Origin: a virus
Direction: 5' to 3' (one strand)
Length of the DNA stretch: 64,000 nucleotides
Virus record (IMG/VR): IMGVR_UViG_3300032053_000004
Span: 1 to 64,000 of that record
The notes beneath the pieces were generated by a model. The model was not told where the DNA came from. It saw only the letters and a list, made by a program, of their open reading frames with translations, and searched no databases. The position numbers and the translations under genes are program-made. The first letter of the stretch is position 1; the number at the start of each line of letters is the position of its first letter. Of this stretch, positions 8,151 to 16,248 are shown in pieces.

Positions 8151-8393
8151 TCATGAATCAAGAAGAAGAGCAGTTTGATACTCATCTTCGGAAATTTCTT
8201 CAAGAGCTACAAACTTGTAACTAGCGAATATTCCTCTGTTAAATCGAACAGTGACGTCTTCGTGAGGGTTAATGGTACAGCAGATCCCTACAGAACCCGG
8301 AGGGAACGAGAATTTTTCGTTATTCTTTCCCGTGTCCAATCTCCAAGTCACCACTTGGTGCACGAGAGTACGGACTTTTGAACCGTTATCCAT
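8151..8393 (-). CDS. small SH3-like protein with full shared tail
   Basis: 80 residues. GSKVRTL near the start and alternating hydrophobics suggest a small beta-barrel. Residues 67-80 are ISEDEYQTALLLDS, one of the best matches to the longer form of the shared tail. Driven by the promoter-like element at 8470-8499 with a hairpin in the leader. Confidence 0.6.
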   Translation of the reverse strand: MDNGSKVRTLVHQVVTWRLDTGKNNEKFSFPPGSVGICCTINPHEDVTVRFNRGIFASYKFVALEEISEDEYQTALLLDS

Positions 8394-8420
8394 CTGAACC
8401 GCATTTCATGTAAATTAGTG

Positions 8421-8463
8421 GGCGGCGAGTGGATATTCCGTGGAATATACGGCACCCGCCGCC
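8421..8463 (-). promoter_or_regulatory. leader hairpin
   Basis: GGCGGCG pairs with CGCCGCC around an inner self-complementary ATATTCC/GGAATAT. It lies between the promoter-like element and the 8151-8393 gene, so it would be in the transcribed leader. Confidence 0.4.
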
Positions 8464-8469
8464 AGTATA

Positions 8470-8499
8470 TGATACGTCAGACTGTCGTCAGTTTGCGGC
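8470..8499 (-). promoter_or_regulatory. phage promoter-like element
   Basis: GCCGCA, 18 nt, GTATCA, reading left toward the 8151-8393 gene. Confidence 0.55.
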
Positions 8500-8538
8500 T
8501 TAACTAAATTATTAATTGAAGCTGTAAAGTCGACCCCG

Positions 8539-8742
8539 ATGCTTGTACCCGGTCACAGCTACATGAACCACATAAATAATATCATTCTTCTTTCTCGAAA
8601 ACTCGTAGACCAGATGGAAGCTGATAAACACATGGACCAACCGGAACTTCTCGAGGTCCAGCTTTTAAAAGCCATTCTCGATTATGACCAACATATGAAT
8701 TGGGATAACCCTGCTATCGTTGATGACGATGGGGAAGTTTAG
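8539..8742 (+). CDS. small helical hypothetical protein
   Basis: 67 residues, His/Met/Asp-rich and helical. The first in-frame ATG is used; a second at 8563 is equally possible since neither has a good ribosome binding site. Function unknown. Confidence 0.45.
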   Translation: MLVPGHSYMNHINNIILLSRKLVDQMEADKHMDQPELLEVQLLKAILDYDQHMNWDNPAIVDDDGEV

Positions 8743-8747
8743 CTAAA

Positions 8748-8777
8748 GCCGCAAACCGGAGCCCGCCCGACGTATCA
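8748..8777 (+). promoter_or_regulatory. phage promoter-like element
   Basis: GCCGCA, 18 nt, GTATCA, seven bases, then GGAGG before the 8797-9117 gene. Confidence 0.6.
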
Positions 8778-8796
8778 GGACGCAGGAGGCCGCTCT

Positions 8797-9117
8797 ATGA
8801 TTCAAATTCGTGTTAAGGATATCCTGACGGAAGAGGCTCGCTTGGGGGATCGTTATTCAGCGATCGTGCTCAGGAACGAGATCGAGAAGAACTGGAACCC
8901 CATCCAGCAGGATGAGGAGATCGAAATCGACTTCGAGGGAGCCGAGTTCAACAACTACGACTTCGTCGATGAGTGTTTCTACGTTCTGATGGTCCAGAAC
9001 GGGAAGGAAGAGTTCGATAGGCTCATCCGTCCAATCAACCTCTGTGAGCAGGACCAGAAGTGCTACAACGCCTTCCTCACAGGGAAGTACAAACACCGGT
9101 ACAAAGGCGGATTTTAG
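8797..9117 (+). CDS. STAS-like (DUF4325-type) small protein
   Basis: 106 residues. IEIDFEGAEFNNYDFVDECFYVL (read in parts: IDFEGA then a buried helix) resembles STAS-like DUF4325 proteins, in which a beta strand ending in DFxG is followed by a helix with an acidic end. Those domains are found with sensor or anti-sigma-type ATPases. The next gene, four bases on, encodes a tiny P-loop protein. Family assignment is by pattern only. Confidence 0.45.
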   Translation: MIQIRVKDILTEEARLGDRYSAIVLRNEIEKNWNPIQQDEEIEIDFEGAEFNNYDFVDECFYVLMVQNGKEEFDRLIRPINLCEQDQKCYNAFLTGKYKHRYKGGF

Positions 9118-9120
9118 GAA

Positions 9121-9393
9121 ATGCCACGGGTTTCAGTCAAAGGACCCCCAGGGTCCGGAAAAATCGATCTCATACTGAAAGGTTTGGAATCTGCGGGAAT
9201 GCCGACGCAAGTGGTTTCTTGCGATCAATTGGGTCCCGTGGACATCCATAACTTCAAATCTAGATTTAAAGGAGCAGTTTTCATTCTTGACAACTTCGAT
9301 CGGCTGTCAGAATCTAATCAAGACTGTCTTCTTCGAAAGATAAAGGAGCGGAACTCTTCCAATCTCGTGTTTACTGTCGAAACTGAAGCGTGA
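9121..9393 (+). CDS. 90-residue minimal P-loop protein
   Basis: Residues 8-15 are GPPGSGKI, a Walker A loop with Ile where Ser/Thr is normal, and residues ~51-58 are AVFILDNF, a Walker-B-like strand ending in Asp. At 90 residues it covers only half of an AAA-type core and lacks sensors and arginine finger, so it may be a nucleotide-binding regulator or a degenerate loader ATPase. Probably translated together with the STAS-like gene before it. Confidence 0.55.
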   Translation: MPRVSVKGPPGSGKIDLILKGLESAGMPTQVVSCDQLGPVDIHNFKSRFKGAVFILDNFDRLSESNQDCLLRKIKERNSSNLVFTVETEA

Positions 9394-9395
9394 AA

Positions 9396-9425
9396 GCCGC
9401 AAGCCGGGCGCGCTCCCGCGTATCG
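9396..9425 (+). promoter_or_regulatory. phage promoter-like element
   Basis: GCCGCA, 18 nt, GTATCG, six bases, GGAGG. It starts within four bases of the stop of the preceding gene. Confidence 0.65.
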
Positions 9426-9443
9426 GGGAGTGGAGGTTCGTCT

Positions 9444-9983
9444 ATGAATTGTATTATCACCGTTAAGGGAAATGGTTCGGGGCGATACGGCAATCCTAAA
9501 ACGCCCCGTACTGGCCCTCTAAAAGAGTTCCTGGTCGATAACAGTGTTTTCTACATTGCTGTTACGAACCATCTCAAGACATGCAACACTTGTTCTATCG
9601 AGGAAATTCTTCGATATTATCTTGAGCGAAGGAAGACCAACTCTAAATTTAACGGGTTTACGGCAACCGGGATTGTAAACCGGGCTCTGATTTTGGAAAA
9701 ACTGGCTGCTAAGAAAGGCTGTCCAGTTCCAAAAGAGCTTGTGAATGAATTTCTTTGGAGATCTGGACCGTATTTTAACGTGAATTTCGGAGACCGCCTT
9801 TCTCCTCGAGAGAAGATTCTCGGTTTCAAGGTACTCTTCTCCGTTCCAGAATTCACTCAAGTGGGCTTGCTAACCAGTGTTGATATGACTCTGGCGAAGA
9901 TTGCCCAGGATTCGTCTGGGAAAGATTTCACTGACGAAGAGATAGAATCTCTTGTGAGGGTCGCTGAAGTGATTTACGCCTGA
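9444..9983 (+). CDS. hypothetical protein
   Basis: 179 residues from the ATG at 9444, eight bases after GGAGG. Mixed alpha/beta, with a TCNTC cysteine pair. The end, TDEEIESLVRVAEVIYA, is an extended relative of the shared tail. No family recognised. Confidence 0.6.
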   Translation: MNCIITVKGNGSGRYGNPKTPRTGPLKEFLVDNSVFYIAVTNHLKTCNTCSIEEILRYYLERRKTNSKFNGFTATGIVNRALILEKLAAKKGCPVPKELVNEFLWRSGPYFNVNFGDRLSPREKILGFKVLFSVPEFTQVGLLTSVDMTLAKIAQDSSGKDFTDEEIESLVRVAEVIYA

Positions 9984-9984
9984 A

Positions 9985-10014
9985 AACGGAAACCGGGCCG
10001 CCCCGCTCGTATCG
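9985..10014 (+). promoter_or_regulatory. phage promoter-like element
   Basis: AACGGA, 18 nt, GTATCG, six bases, GGAGG; begins one base after the preceding stop codon. Confidence 0.6.
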
Positions 10015-10033
10015 GGAATCGGAGGACACAACT

Positions 10034-10429
10034 ATGCGGATTTTTATTCTGGATGACAACCAAGACCGGCACGATGGATTCCGTAAGGCTTTTTCGGATC
10101 CAGATCACGTTCTCATCCACGTTTATACTCATAACCAGGCCGTAAAGGCTCTCCAGGACAATCCGGCGTTCGATGTGGTCTATTTGGACCACGATCTCGG
10201 GGACCTCCAGGATGGGGATAAGGATGACTACGGAAGAGAGCTGACGGGTCAAGATGTGGCTCGTTTCATCGCCAGGGAGCTCGATAGTAGCAAGCTCCCT
10301 GGAGAGGTCATTATCCATTCTTGGAACCCGGTCGGAGCACGTGCCATGCTTCAGATGCTCCAGGATGTTGTTCAGGTGTCGTGTCGTCCATACACGGTTC
10401 CCGGCCAAACTCAGATTCACTTCAAGTAG
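10034..10429 (+). CDS. cREC (cyclic-phosphate processing receiver-like) protein
   Basis: 131 residues. The pattern IFILDD at the start, VVYLDHDLGD near residues 55-64, TGQDVARFI near 80 and IHSWNPVGARAM near 102-113 is that of receiver-like cREC domains, described in RNA-repair and conflict systems and predicted to act on cyclic phosphate ends or metal-bound nucleotides. No transmitter or DNA-binding domain is attached. Own promoter with GGAGG. The biochemical role in this phage is unknown. Confidence 0.7.
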   Translation: MRIFILDDNQDRHDGFRKAFSDPDHVLIHVYTHNQAVKALQDNPAFDVVYLDHDLGDLQDGDKDDYGRELTGQDVARFIARELDSSKLPGEVIIHSWNPVGARAMLQMLQDVVQVSCRPYTVPGQTQIHFK

Positions 10430-10435
10430 GGAACC

Positions 10436-10549
10436 ATGCCATTTCACATCTGCGGAGACGAGATCGCGGCTTTCTTCGCTTCTCTTCCTTGGCTCGTCTT
10501 TGGATGGCGCTGGGTGAAGGCGAGGTTCAGTGGGATCAATGGGAAGTAA
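10436..10549 (+). CDS. 37-residue small protein with hydrophobic helix
   Basis: ATG at 10436, stop at 10547-10549. Sequence pattern MPFHICGDEIAAFF then a Trp/Leu-rich helix and a basic end (WVKARF) resembles short proteins seen in many large phages that start with FHIxxDE and carry one membrane-like helix. It lies six bases after the cREC gene and overlaps the start of the next gene by 11 nt. Confidence 0.55.
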   Translation: MPFHICGDEIAAFFASLPWLVFGWRWVKARFSGINGK

Positions 10550-10937
10550 TTGGGAAGACGTTTGGCCGACACAGCGGGCCAAGCGTCCGCCGGATGATGG
10601 AAAGGTCGATCCCTGGGCGCGGGAAGTGACCGAAACTATCCGTTCCGTCATCAACCGACCGAAGTCCGGTCTCCATGCTGAGGAACGCCATAAGGTCCCT
10701 AATGTCAAAGGGATTTGCACTCCTATCGAAGTTCTTGCAACTGGGGAGAAGTTCAATCTCTTCATTCATTGGTATCGAACTAATGTTAGTATCCGGGTCG
10801 GTCCCAGTAACTTTGAAGAACGGTTCAATTTCTCAGTTGTAATATCTAGAGATAAGCCAATCAAGATCCGTAAACTTGCGTTGGTGTTGTGTAAGAAGCT
10901 CGTGAACAAGGCCGTATACGACATATTAAAGTCTTGA
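10539..10937 (+). CDS. hypothetical protein
   Basis: 132 residues. Basic, Pro-rich N-terminal 40 residues, then an alpha/beta domain; ends YDILKS, a loose match to the shared tail. The ATG at 10539 is preferred over a GTG nine bases earlier. Confidence 0.5.
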   Translation: MGSNWEDVWPTQRAKRPPDDGKVDPWAREVTETIRSVINRPKSGLHAEERHKVPNVKGICTPIEVLATGEKFNLFIHWYRTNVSIRVGPSNFEERFNFSVVISRDKPIKIRKLALVLCKKLVNKAVYDILKS

Positions 10938-11099
10938 TAAGGAGTAAAGTAATGACAAGTAGTTGACACTGTTGCGATTGGCAATGAGCCCGGATCTCCA
11001 GTAAATTACAACCGAAGCTGCGATGGGTTGTAGGGGCTGGTTTTTCGAATAAATATGTAATAGTGAAACTGCAGGACACTGACACGACGCGCGTTGGTA

Positions 11100-11136
11100 G
11101 TGTGGCCAGGTTTCTTTTAGGAGAGCCTGGCCACAC
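11100..11136 (+). terminator. terminator-like hairpin
   Basis: An 11-bp GC-rich stem with a 15-nt loop, between the 10937 gene end and the next promoter element. The 160 nt before it hold no gene I can support. Confidence 0.5.
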
Positions 11137-11151
11137 ATGTATTATATAAAA

Positions 11152-11181
11152 GATGCAAATCGCGCCGTCGCCCACGTATCG
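11152..11181 (+). promoter_or_regulatory. phage promoter-like element
   Basis: GATGCA, 18 nt, GTATCG, six bases, GGAGG. Confidence 0.6.
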
Positions 11182-11200
11182 GGACATGGAGGACAAGACT

Positions 11201-11356
11201 ATGAATCTCTATAAATTTTTCTTCGGAGACTTCAAGACCCCGATCTTCGTAAACGTCTACGGAGTCGGAGTTCCGGCCGGGCTTTACGAAAGGCTGCCTG
11301 AGAAATTCAGAGCTCATCTGGAGAAGCGAACCCTTCGCTCGCGGAGACGTTCGTGA
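11201..11356 (+). CDS. small hypothetical protein
   Basis: 51 residues from the ATG at 11201 after a promoter-GGAGG module. Hydrophobic N-terminal half, arginine-rich end. The next gene overlaps its stop by four bases. Confidence 0.5.
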   Translation: MNLYKFFFGDFKTPIFVNVYGVGVPAGLYERLPEKFRAHLEKRTLRSRRRS

Positions 11357-11550
11357 TCGAGCGGGGCACGCGCGTCCGTCTCATTCGGTGCAATGACCGA
11401 TACACGCGGCTGCAGCCAGGAGAAGAGGGAACCGTGTCGTGCGTCGACGCGCTCGGCACGGTTCACATCCGCTGGGATTCAGGTTCGCATCTCGGTTTGA
11501 TACCGGACGACGATGAGTTCGATGTAGCGCTCATTCAAAAGTCAAACTAG
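11353..11550 (+). CDS. DUF4314-like small protein
   Basis: 65 residues from a GTG in a GTGA overlap. The spacing GTRVRLI, LQPGEEGTV, VDALGTVHIRWDSGSHL and the DDEF near the end match DUF4314, a small SH3-like phage family of unknown function. Confidence 0.7.
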   Translation: MIERGTRVRLIRCNDRYTRLQPGEEGTVSCVDALGTVHIRWDSGSHLGLIPDDDEFDVALIQKSN

Positions 11551-11560
11551 CACACGCAAA

Positions 11561-11590
11561 AGCGGAGGCCGAGCCCCTGCCGTCGTACCG
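11561..11590 (+). promoter_or_regulatory. phage promoter-like element
   Basis: AGCGGA, 18 nt, GTACCG, eight bases, GGAGG. Confidence 0.55.
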
Positions 11591-11616
11591 GACGGACAGG
11601 AGGCCCGCGCATTTAC

Positions 11617-12216
11617 ATGCAAATTTGTAAAGACAAAGATGTTGAAGAAGCCGTCGCCAATAGGCTCGAAGAAGGATGCCGAGAGCATTTGAAGAAAATC
11701 GCTTATCGGTATATCAAGACTGGTCGTGAAGAGGTCTATGCTAGCGGTATGATGATGGCTGCTGAAATTGGACAGGCGAAAGACGGTCTCAATCTTTCAA
11801 TCGTTGTCGTTGTCGGAGGCATTTTTGTTTTTGACGGGAAGCAGGAAGAAATTCTGGACAAGATCTACGGAATTGTCCGGACGAACATCGATACGCCAGT
11901 AAAAGTCCTTGGCAAAATGGCTTATATCCGCATGAAGCGGTTTGAAGAGATGCTCAGAGGGAGAAACTATACGTTTATCCAACACGGACAGAGAAGAGCT
12001 CATAATTTCAACGAACATGAAGAACTCCCAGATCTTAGTAAGAAAGAGCTTTGGGGTCCGGCAATAGCCATACTCAAGCAGAGTCCTTGGGGCACGACTC
12101 AACACGTACATCATGAAGCGGACATCAAGAAATTCCTCGCTCGGGACGAAGTCACGGACGAAGTTCTTCAAGTCGGTTGGGATATGATGATGACGAAAGA
12201 ATTGATTACTGCATGA
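11617..12216 (+). CDS. hypothetical protein with shared tail
   Basis: 199 residues, alpha/beta, with a strongly hydrophobic strand SIVVVVGGIFVF near 68-79 and a His-rich stretch (HVHHE) near 167. Ends TKELITA, a form of the shared tail. No family recognised. The next gene overlaps in ATGA. Confidence 0.6.
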   Translation: MQICKDKDVEEAVANRLEEGCREHLKKIAYRYIKTGREEVYASGMMMAAEIGQAKDGLNLSIVVVVGGIFVFDGKQEEILDKIYGIVRTNIDTPVKVLGKMAYIRMKRFEEMLRGRNYTFIQHGQRRAHNFNEHEELPDLSKKELWGPAIAILKQSPWGTTQHVHHEADIKKFLARDEVTDEVLQVGWDMMMTKELITA

Positions 12217-12431
12217 GGGGTTTTTGGGCTTGGTGGGAGTCCCAAGAGGAACGCCGGAAATCATTATATGGGGAGGGACCTGCGGGAGGCCATTGGGTTT
12301 GGTCCGGGTCTATAGAAGACCCAGGGAAGGAGCGTCAAATTTTCCTAGGGAAGGATTTTAAAGAAGCTCAAGAAAATATGTCGGCCTTACTTGAAAATGA
12401 TAGAATAACGAACGAGATTATAACTTCGTAG
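12213..12431 (+). CDS. small hypothetical protein with shared tail
   Basis: 72 residues starting in an ATGA overlap with the preceding stop. Trp-rich start (MRGFWAWWE), then polar helical sequence ending NEIITS (shared tail). Function unknown. Confidence 0.55.
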   Translation: MRGFWAWWESQEERRKSLYGEGPAGGHWVWSGSIEDPGKERQIFLGKDFKEAQENMSALLENDRITNEIITS

Positions 12432-12445
12432 TGAGCTGAGCTCGG

Positions 12446-12475
12446 GGCGCAAGTTGTCGCTCGTCCGACGTACCG
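12446..12475 (+). promoter_or_regulatory. phage promoter-like element
   Basis: GGCGCA, 18 nt, GTACCG, followed by TGGAGTGGAG and the ATG of the next gene. Confidence 0.55.
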
Positions 12476-12485
12476 TGGAGTGGAG

Positions 12486-12911
12486 ATGGCACGTCCAGAT
12501 CTCATAAATAGATTCCGTAATCTCGTCCCATATGGCATACAATGGATCACGAGGGAGTATATCTGCGAAAAGACTGGAGCATCTTTGCCAGACGTCGATG
12601 ATTGTTTTCAGCATTTCATCCGGACGAAAACCCTCCGGGAGATGCAGCAGTCTATACCTCGAAGAGAAGAACGCTGGCATAAGCGAGAAATAGCTCTTGA
12701 TTCGGACCGGAGCCATGTTCGATTTTATATTGTGCTCCGTCCTTGTGATTGGATGTTCGACTGGTATGGCCAGTCTCTCGGGAAGAAAACCAAGCCTCAG
12801 CGCCTCTGCAAACTCTGCCAAAAGCCGATCTTGCGTCGTCACCAAAAAGCTGGTTTTCACGACAAGGATAAATGCGACGAGGATCAAACCGAGTGGGTGC
12901 TGAAGTCATGA
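12486..12911 (+). CDS. hypothetical zinc-ribbon-like protein
   Basis: 141 residues. The C-terminal 45 residues contain CKLC, then H...C spacing (FHDKDKC), a likely zinc site. The N-terminal half is helical with an HTH-like look (ICEKTGASLPDVDDCF). Ends WVLKS. Possibly nucleic-acid binding; not recognised by family. Confidence 0.5.
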   Translation: MARPDLINRFRNLVPYGIQWITREYICEKTGASLPDVDDCFQHFIRTKTLREMQQSIPRREERWHKREIALDSDRSHVRFYIVLRPCDWMFDWYGQSLGKKTKPQRLCKLCQKPILRRHQKAGFHDKDKCDEDQTEWVLKS

Positions 12912-13159
12912 CAGAGATGACCGACAAACAAATTCGTCGAGCCATCCTTCGGGTGAACACCGGGCTCACAGAACAAATGCTTCAGTTGAATGAATCCGAT
13001 TTTCGTCTTATGAAAACTCAAGCCGGTTGGCATGTTTCGATTTCCAAATACGAAAATTTTCAGCGGGAATATGTGGCTAATTGGAGTCAAATTCCGACTG
13101 TTGAAGCTGTTCGACAAGCGATCGACATAATTTTAGCTGAAGAAGTAATGGACAGCTGA
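12908..13159 (+). CDS. small hypothetical protein with shared tail
   Basis: 83 residues starting in an ATGA overlap with the previous gene. Helical ends around a beta-like centre; ends ILAEEVMDS, a good match to the shared tail. Confidence 0.55.
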   Translation: MTEMTDKQIRRAILRVNTGLTEQMLQLNESDFRLMKTQAGWHVSISKYENFQREYVANWSQIPTVEAVRQAIDIILAEEVMDS

Positions 13160-13160
13160 A

Positions 13161-13190
13161 GACGTGAATGACCCGGTGCGTCGCGTATCG
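13161..13190 (+). promoter_or_regulatory. phage promoter-like element
   Basis: GACGTG, 18 nt, GTATCG, six bases, GGAGG. Confidence 0.6.
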
Positions 13191-13213
13191 GACAGTGGAG
13201 GCTGCGCATACAC

Positions 13214-14128
13214 ATGACCGACAATTTGCTCGAAACCGAAACGACTGCAATGATTCACCAGGCGACCCAGTTGGGTCAGGACGCCATGGCCCTGTGGAGT
13301 GACGATCGTCGCAAGGAGTTCTGCAACACCTTCGACGCTCGCGCCCGTGCTGCCAGATACATCCTGGCCATGACGGGGTACTACATCGTCGAGAAGGCCA
13401 AGAAGAGCCACATCGCGGGGGCTCATGCCAGCGGTGAGCTGATCACCGACAACAGGCAAGACGGGGTTTCAGGCATCCGGCACGACGCCTACACCGTTCA
13501 CTATGGTACGGAGTACGGCAACAAGATCATCGGTGGAAGATCCACCGAGGACCTCAATGCCATCGCTTCTGAGCGGGCGGACGCCATTCTTTCGGATCTT
13601 CCGGGCGTGCGGAAGGCAATGTCGATTCTTCAGCCCGAGATGGTGAAGATGATCGACCGTCGGGACGCGCTGAAGAAGAAGGGGCAGGAGTACCTGAATT
13701 CCCTGAACGAGATCTCGCAGCCCGTGGCGCTCTCGGAAGTGGACCAGAACATGACGATCGCGTCCTTCCGGAAGTTCGCCAAGGAGCGCGAGAAGAACCG
13801 CAAGGATCTCGTCTCCAAGCTCAACGAGGTGGGCGAAGAGGGCACGGAGCTGGATAACCTGATCAACAAGAAGCTCTACAAGGGCGTTCCGGGCCTGCAC
13901 GAGGCAGTCGTGAAGACCGCCAACACGCACTTGGAGAAGTCCAAGATGTTCGAGGAGATGACGCGCCGAGTGACCGAGAAGGTCATGTTCGGAGACAGCG
14001 AAGCGGCCAAGGACCTCCTTCACCACTTCGAGAAAGACGAGGTTTCTATTTCCGACACCGTGCGTTCGGAACTCCGTGCGGCCGTCCAGAAGCTCCTCGG
14101 CACGACGCCAAAGAAGACCAAGAAGTGA
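13214..14128 (+). CDS. hypothetical coiled-coil-rich protein
   Basis: 304 residues. Residues ~1-60 helical, ~60-110 with a Gly/His-rich segment (YTVHYGTEYGNK), then long charged helices (~130-300) and a Lys-rich end. GC-rich with strongly biased codons, suggesting high expression. Own promoter-GGAGG module. No family recognised. Confidence 0.65.
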   Translation: MTDNLLETETTAMIHQATQLGQDAMALWSDDRRKEFCNTFDARARAARYILAMTGYYIVEKAKKSHIAGAHASGELITDNRQDGVSGIRHDAYTVHYGTEYGNKIIGGRSTEDLNAIASERADAILSDLPGVRKAMSILQPEMVKMIDRRDALKKKGQEYLNSLNEISQPVALSEVDQNMTIASFRKFAKEREKNRKDLVSKLNEVGEEGTELDNLINKKLYKGVPGLHEAVVKTANTHLEKSKMFEEMTRRVTEKVMFGDSEAAKDLLHHFEKDEVSISDTVRSELRAAVQKLLGTTPKKTKK

Positions 14129-14469
14129 GCCAATTGCATCACACGGATGGGGACCTGGTGCTTCTCACCGGGTCCCCATCCGATTCCGCGTCAGGTGATC
14201 CATACTCGGGGATAGAAGAATCTGGTCGTCAATTCTTCTACAACGACATGTACAAGAAGGATCGCCAAATAGTACTTCTTGCCCACAGGGTGACAATCCG
14301 GGGTGAGGGGCACTTCGCTGTCACCAAGAAGGGCGAGTATCGGCACTTCAGTTCCAAGGAACTCTCGCTTCGGTATACTGAAGATGGAAAACTTTTCTTC
14401 TACATGTTCTCCAAGTCTGATGAATTCCGTAAGAAAATGTGGGACGCGTCCCATTACGAGGTGGACTGA
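14125..14469 (+). CDS. hypothetical protein, start uncertain
   Basis: 114 residues from a GTG in a GTGA overlap; but a strong hairpin at 14144-14182 would then lie inside the coding region, so the real start may be the ATG at 14248. The C-terminal 75 residues look like a beta-rich domain with basic patches. Confidence 0.45.
   Translation: MSQLHHTDGDLVLLTGSPSDSASGDPYSGIEESGRQFFYNDMYKKDRQIVLLAHRVTIRGEGHFAVTKKGEYRHFSSKELSLRYTEDGKLFFYMFSKSDEFRKKMWDASHYEVD
14144..14182 (+). terminator. terminator-like hairpin
   Basis: 12-bp perfect outer stem (14144-14155 with 14171-14182) plus a 4-bp inner stem, 16 nt after the 13214-14128 stop. Confidence 0.5.
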
Positions 14470-15012
14470 ATGATCAAAGAAGCATGCATGCGGGTTGTGG
14501 ACGACGAGGTTTGGTTCGACCCTTCGTCTCTGAAGGACAAAGACGGATATGACCAAAGCGTTCCCCAATTTCAATACAAACTCAAGGCGTTTCTCGTCGA
14601 TGACCACAATTCTCGGGCGATTATCGAAGCCGCCTTCGGCAGGTCCGTCCCGAAGAATCGTGAATACATCGAAGAATTCAAGAAAGAAATCGATCTGGCA
14701 AAGTTCGATACGGGCGGAAAGAAGCTCCAGTTTACGTCCGGAGACCCACTTATTCGGGAACTGATAAAGGTCTCGGATCTCTCTGAGGGAATTCAGGAAG
14801 AACTGAAAAAGTACACATACATTATTAGTGATTACGAGGGAGAAAAAGTTGTGGACTTGTACTCCATGAGGTCCTTCGTCGAATGTGGGAGTTTTAACGA
14901 CTTCCACGACCGAATTCGGTCAAAGATTATCCACGAGGTTGTTTCTGAGGGAGCGAAGAACGACCACTGGACGAAGAAAATCGCAAATAGCAACGTTTTC
15001 CTCGTAGATTGA
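14470..15012 (+). CDS. hypothetical protein
   Basis: 180 residues, ATG directly after the preceding TGA. Acidic N-terminal half, helical segments with Lys/Glu, no recognised motif. Part of the run 13214-16224. Confidence 0.55.
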   Translation: MIKEACMRVVDDEVWFDPSSLKDKDGYDQSVPQFQYKLKAFLVDDHNSRAIIEAAFGRSVPKNREYIEEFKKEIDLAKFDTGGKKLQFTSGDPLIRELIKVSDLSEGIQEELKKYTYIISDYEGEKVVDLYSMRSFVECGSFNDFHDRIRSKIIHEVVSEGAKNDHWTKKIANSNVFLVD

Positions 15013-15013
15013 A

Positions 15014-15694
15014 ATGCAAATGACAAGAAAACCAAAGACCCCGACCGTCAAGAAGATTGAAATGCAAATGACAAGAAAACGAAAGACCCCGACCGTTCAG
15101 GAACTCCAGGCAACGATTGACGCATACAGAGCAAAGAACGAAGCTCTCGTGAAACAGTCGTGTTCTGCGAAACAGTCGCAGATATCTGCGAAAGATGCAG
15201 AGGAAAATTATATGGAACTCACTGATCTGAAGCACCAGGTCTTCACTCTGAAGGAGGGCTTGAGAGAGCTTGATCCTATTTTGAAGCAAGAGCTTCATCC
15301 TCTTTCGAATCTTGCTGAGAAGAGTAATCAAGCTCTCTCAAGTAAAGAGATTGAATCGATCAAAAAGTCTATGAAGAAGGCTCTGCATGATGCCCAAGAT
15401 AGGCTTGCCACGGAGTCCATCAAGCCCGCTCTGGAGTCGCTGCTTCTTCAGCGAGGTGAGGCCTTGACTGAGGTTTCTTTCGTCAAGATCGACGGGAAAT
15501 GGAGATCAACTCTTTCGTACGTCGAATTCGAAGAACTTCCGGATTATACTTCGTATATGCCGAAGTTCTTCTCTTCCGTCAAGAATCGAGTGAAGGTGCA
15601 CTCGGTTGATGCCGAGACTCTGGTGGGCTCAATCTCAGGGCTCAAGGAGCCGCCACCCAAGAAGTCTCTAACCTCAAGATATTCCCGACACTAA
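15014..15694 (+). CDS. hypothetical coiled-coil protein with duplicated N-terminus
   Basis: 226 residues. The first 32 residues are two near-identical 16-residue units (MQMTRKPKTPTV / MQMTRKRKTPTV), encoded by a 48-nt tandem duplication that also duplicates the start codon (15014, 15062). A coiled coil follows (~35-150), then a beta-like domain and a basic tail. Either ATG could be used. Function unknown. Confidence 0.6.
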   Translation: MQMTRKPKTPTVKKIEMQMTRKRKTPTVQELQATIDAYRAKNEALVKQSCSAKQSQISAKDAEENYMELTDLKHQVFTLKEGLRELDPILKQELHPLSNLAEKSNQALSSKEIESIKKSMKKALHDAQDRLATESIKPALESLLLQRGEALTEVSFVKIDGKWRSTLSYVEFEELPDYTSYMPKFFSSVKNRVKVHSVDAETLVGSISGLKEPPPKKSLTSRYSRH

Positions 15695-15710
15695 CCAAAA
15701 AGAAACCAAA

Positions 15711-15995
15711 ATGACCAAGAATCCAACTTCCGCCCCGAAGCATCGCGTCGTGACGCATCACCTCCGGTCCCTGAACCTCGATCGGTTCGCCATGAGCGGA
15801 ACTGACGAGTCGTTCCAGCTGTCGCGCCTGACGCCCGAGCAGGTCGAGACGTACAAGGAGCGCGTCATGGACGAGATCGAGCGGACGAAGCAAGAGGACG
15901 GGCCGCTGCTGGGCGAACTGTCGTACGTCGAGGGCTATCTCCACGCCCTGGAGAAGTTGGGCGCCTCTGGGTTTCACAGAACCCACATTGGTTGA
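15711..15995 (+). CDS. small hypothetical protein
   Basis: 94 residues, helical, His-rich near both ends. GC-rich codons; the next ATG follows its stop after one base of overlap region. No family recognised. Confidence 0.5.
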   Translation: MTKNPTSAPKHRVVTHHLRSLNLDRFAMSGTDESFQLSRLTPEQVETYKERVMDEIERTKQEDGPLLGELSYVEGYLHALEKLGASGFHRTHIG

Positions 15996-15996
15996 G

Positions 15997-16224
15997 ATGA
16001 TGGACCTAGAAAAACCAGGCGACGTGTTGGTCATGATCAGCTCCGCTCTGGAGCATCACGCTGATGGCTCGGTGTACGACGGACTGTGTATCGGTTGTCT
16101 GAGTTGGGATGGCGACGACCTGATCGTGCCCGTCCTGAGCGAGGAGGAGGCACAGGCTGAGAACATCAAGTTTGGTTCTGCGAAGATTGTGTATCGAGTA
16201 AAGATCGAAAGGGTTGTTCTGTAG
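15997..16224 (+). CDS. small hypothetical protein
   Basis: 75 residues from the ATG at 15997. Mixed alpha/beta with GLCIGCLSWDGDD in the centre; ends KIERVVL. Last gene of a rightward run before a bidirectional terminator palindrome. Confidence 0.5.
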   Translation: MMDLEKPGDVLVMISSALEHHADGSVYDGLCIGCLSWDGDDLIVPVLSEEEAQAENIKFGSAKIVYRVKIERVVL

Positions 16225-16248
16225 GGTTCACAGAATCCAGACTGGTTG

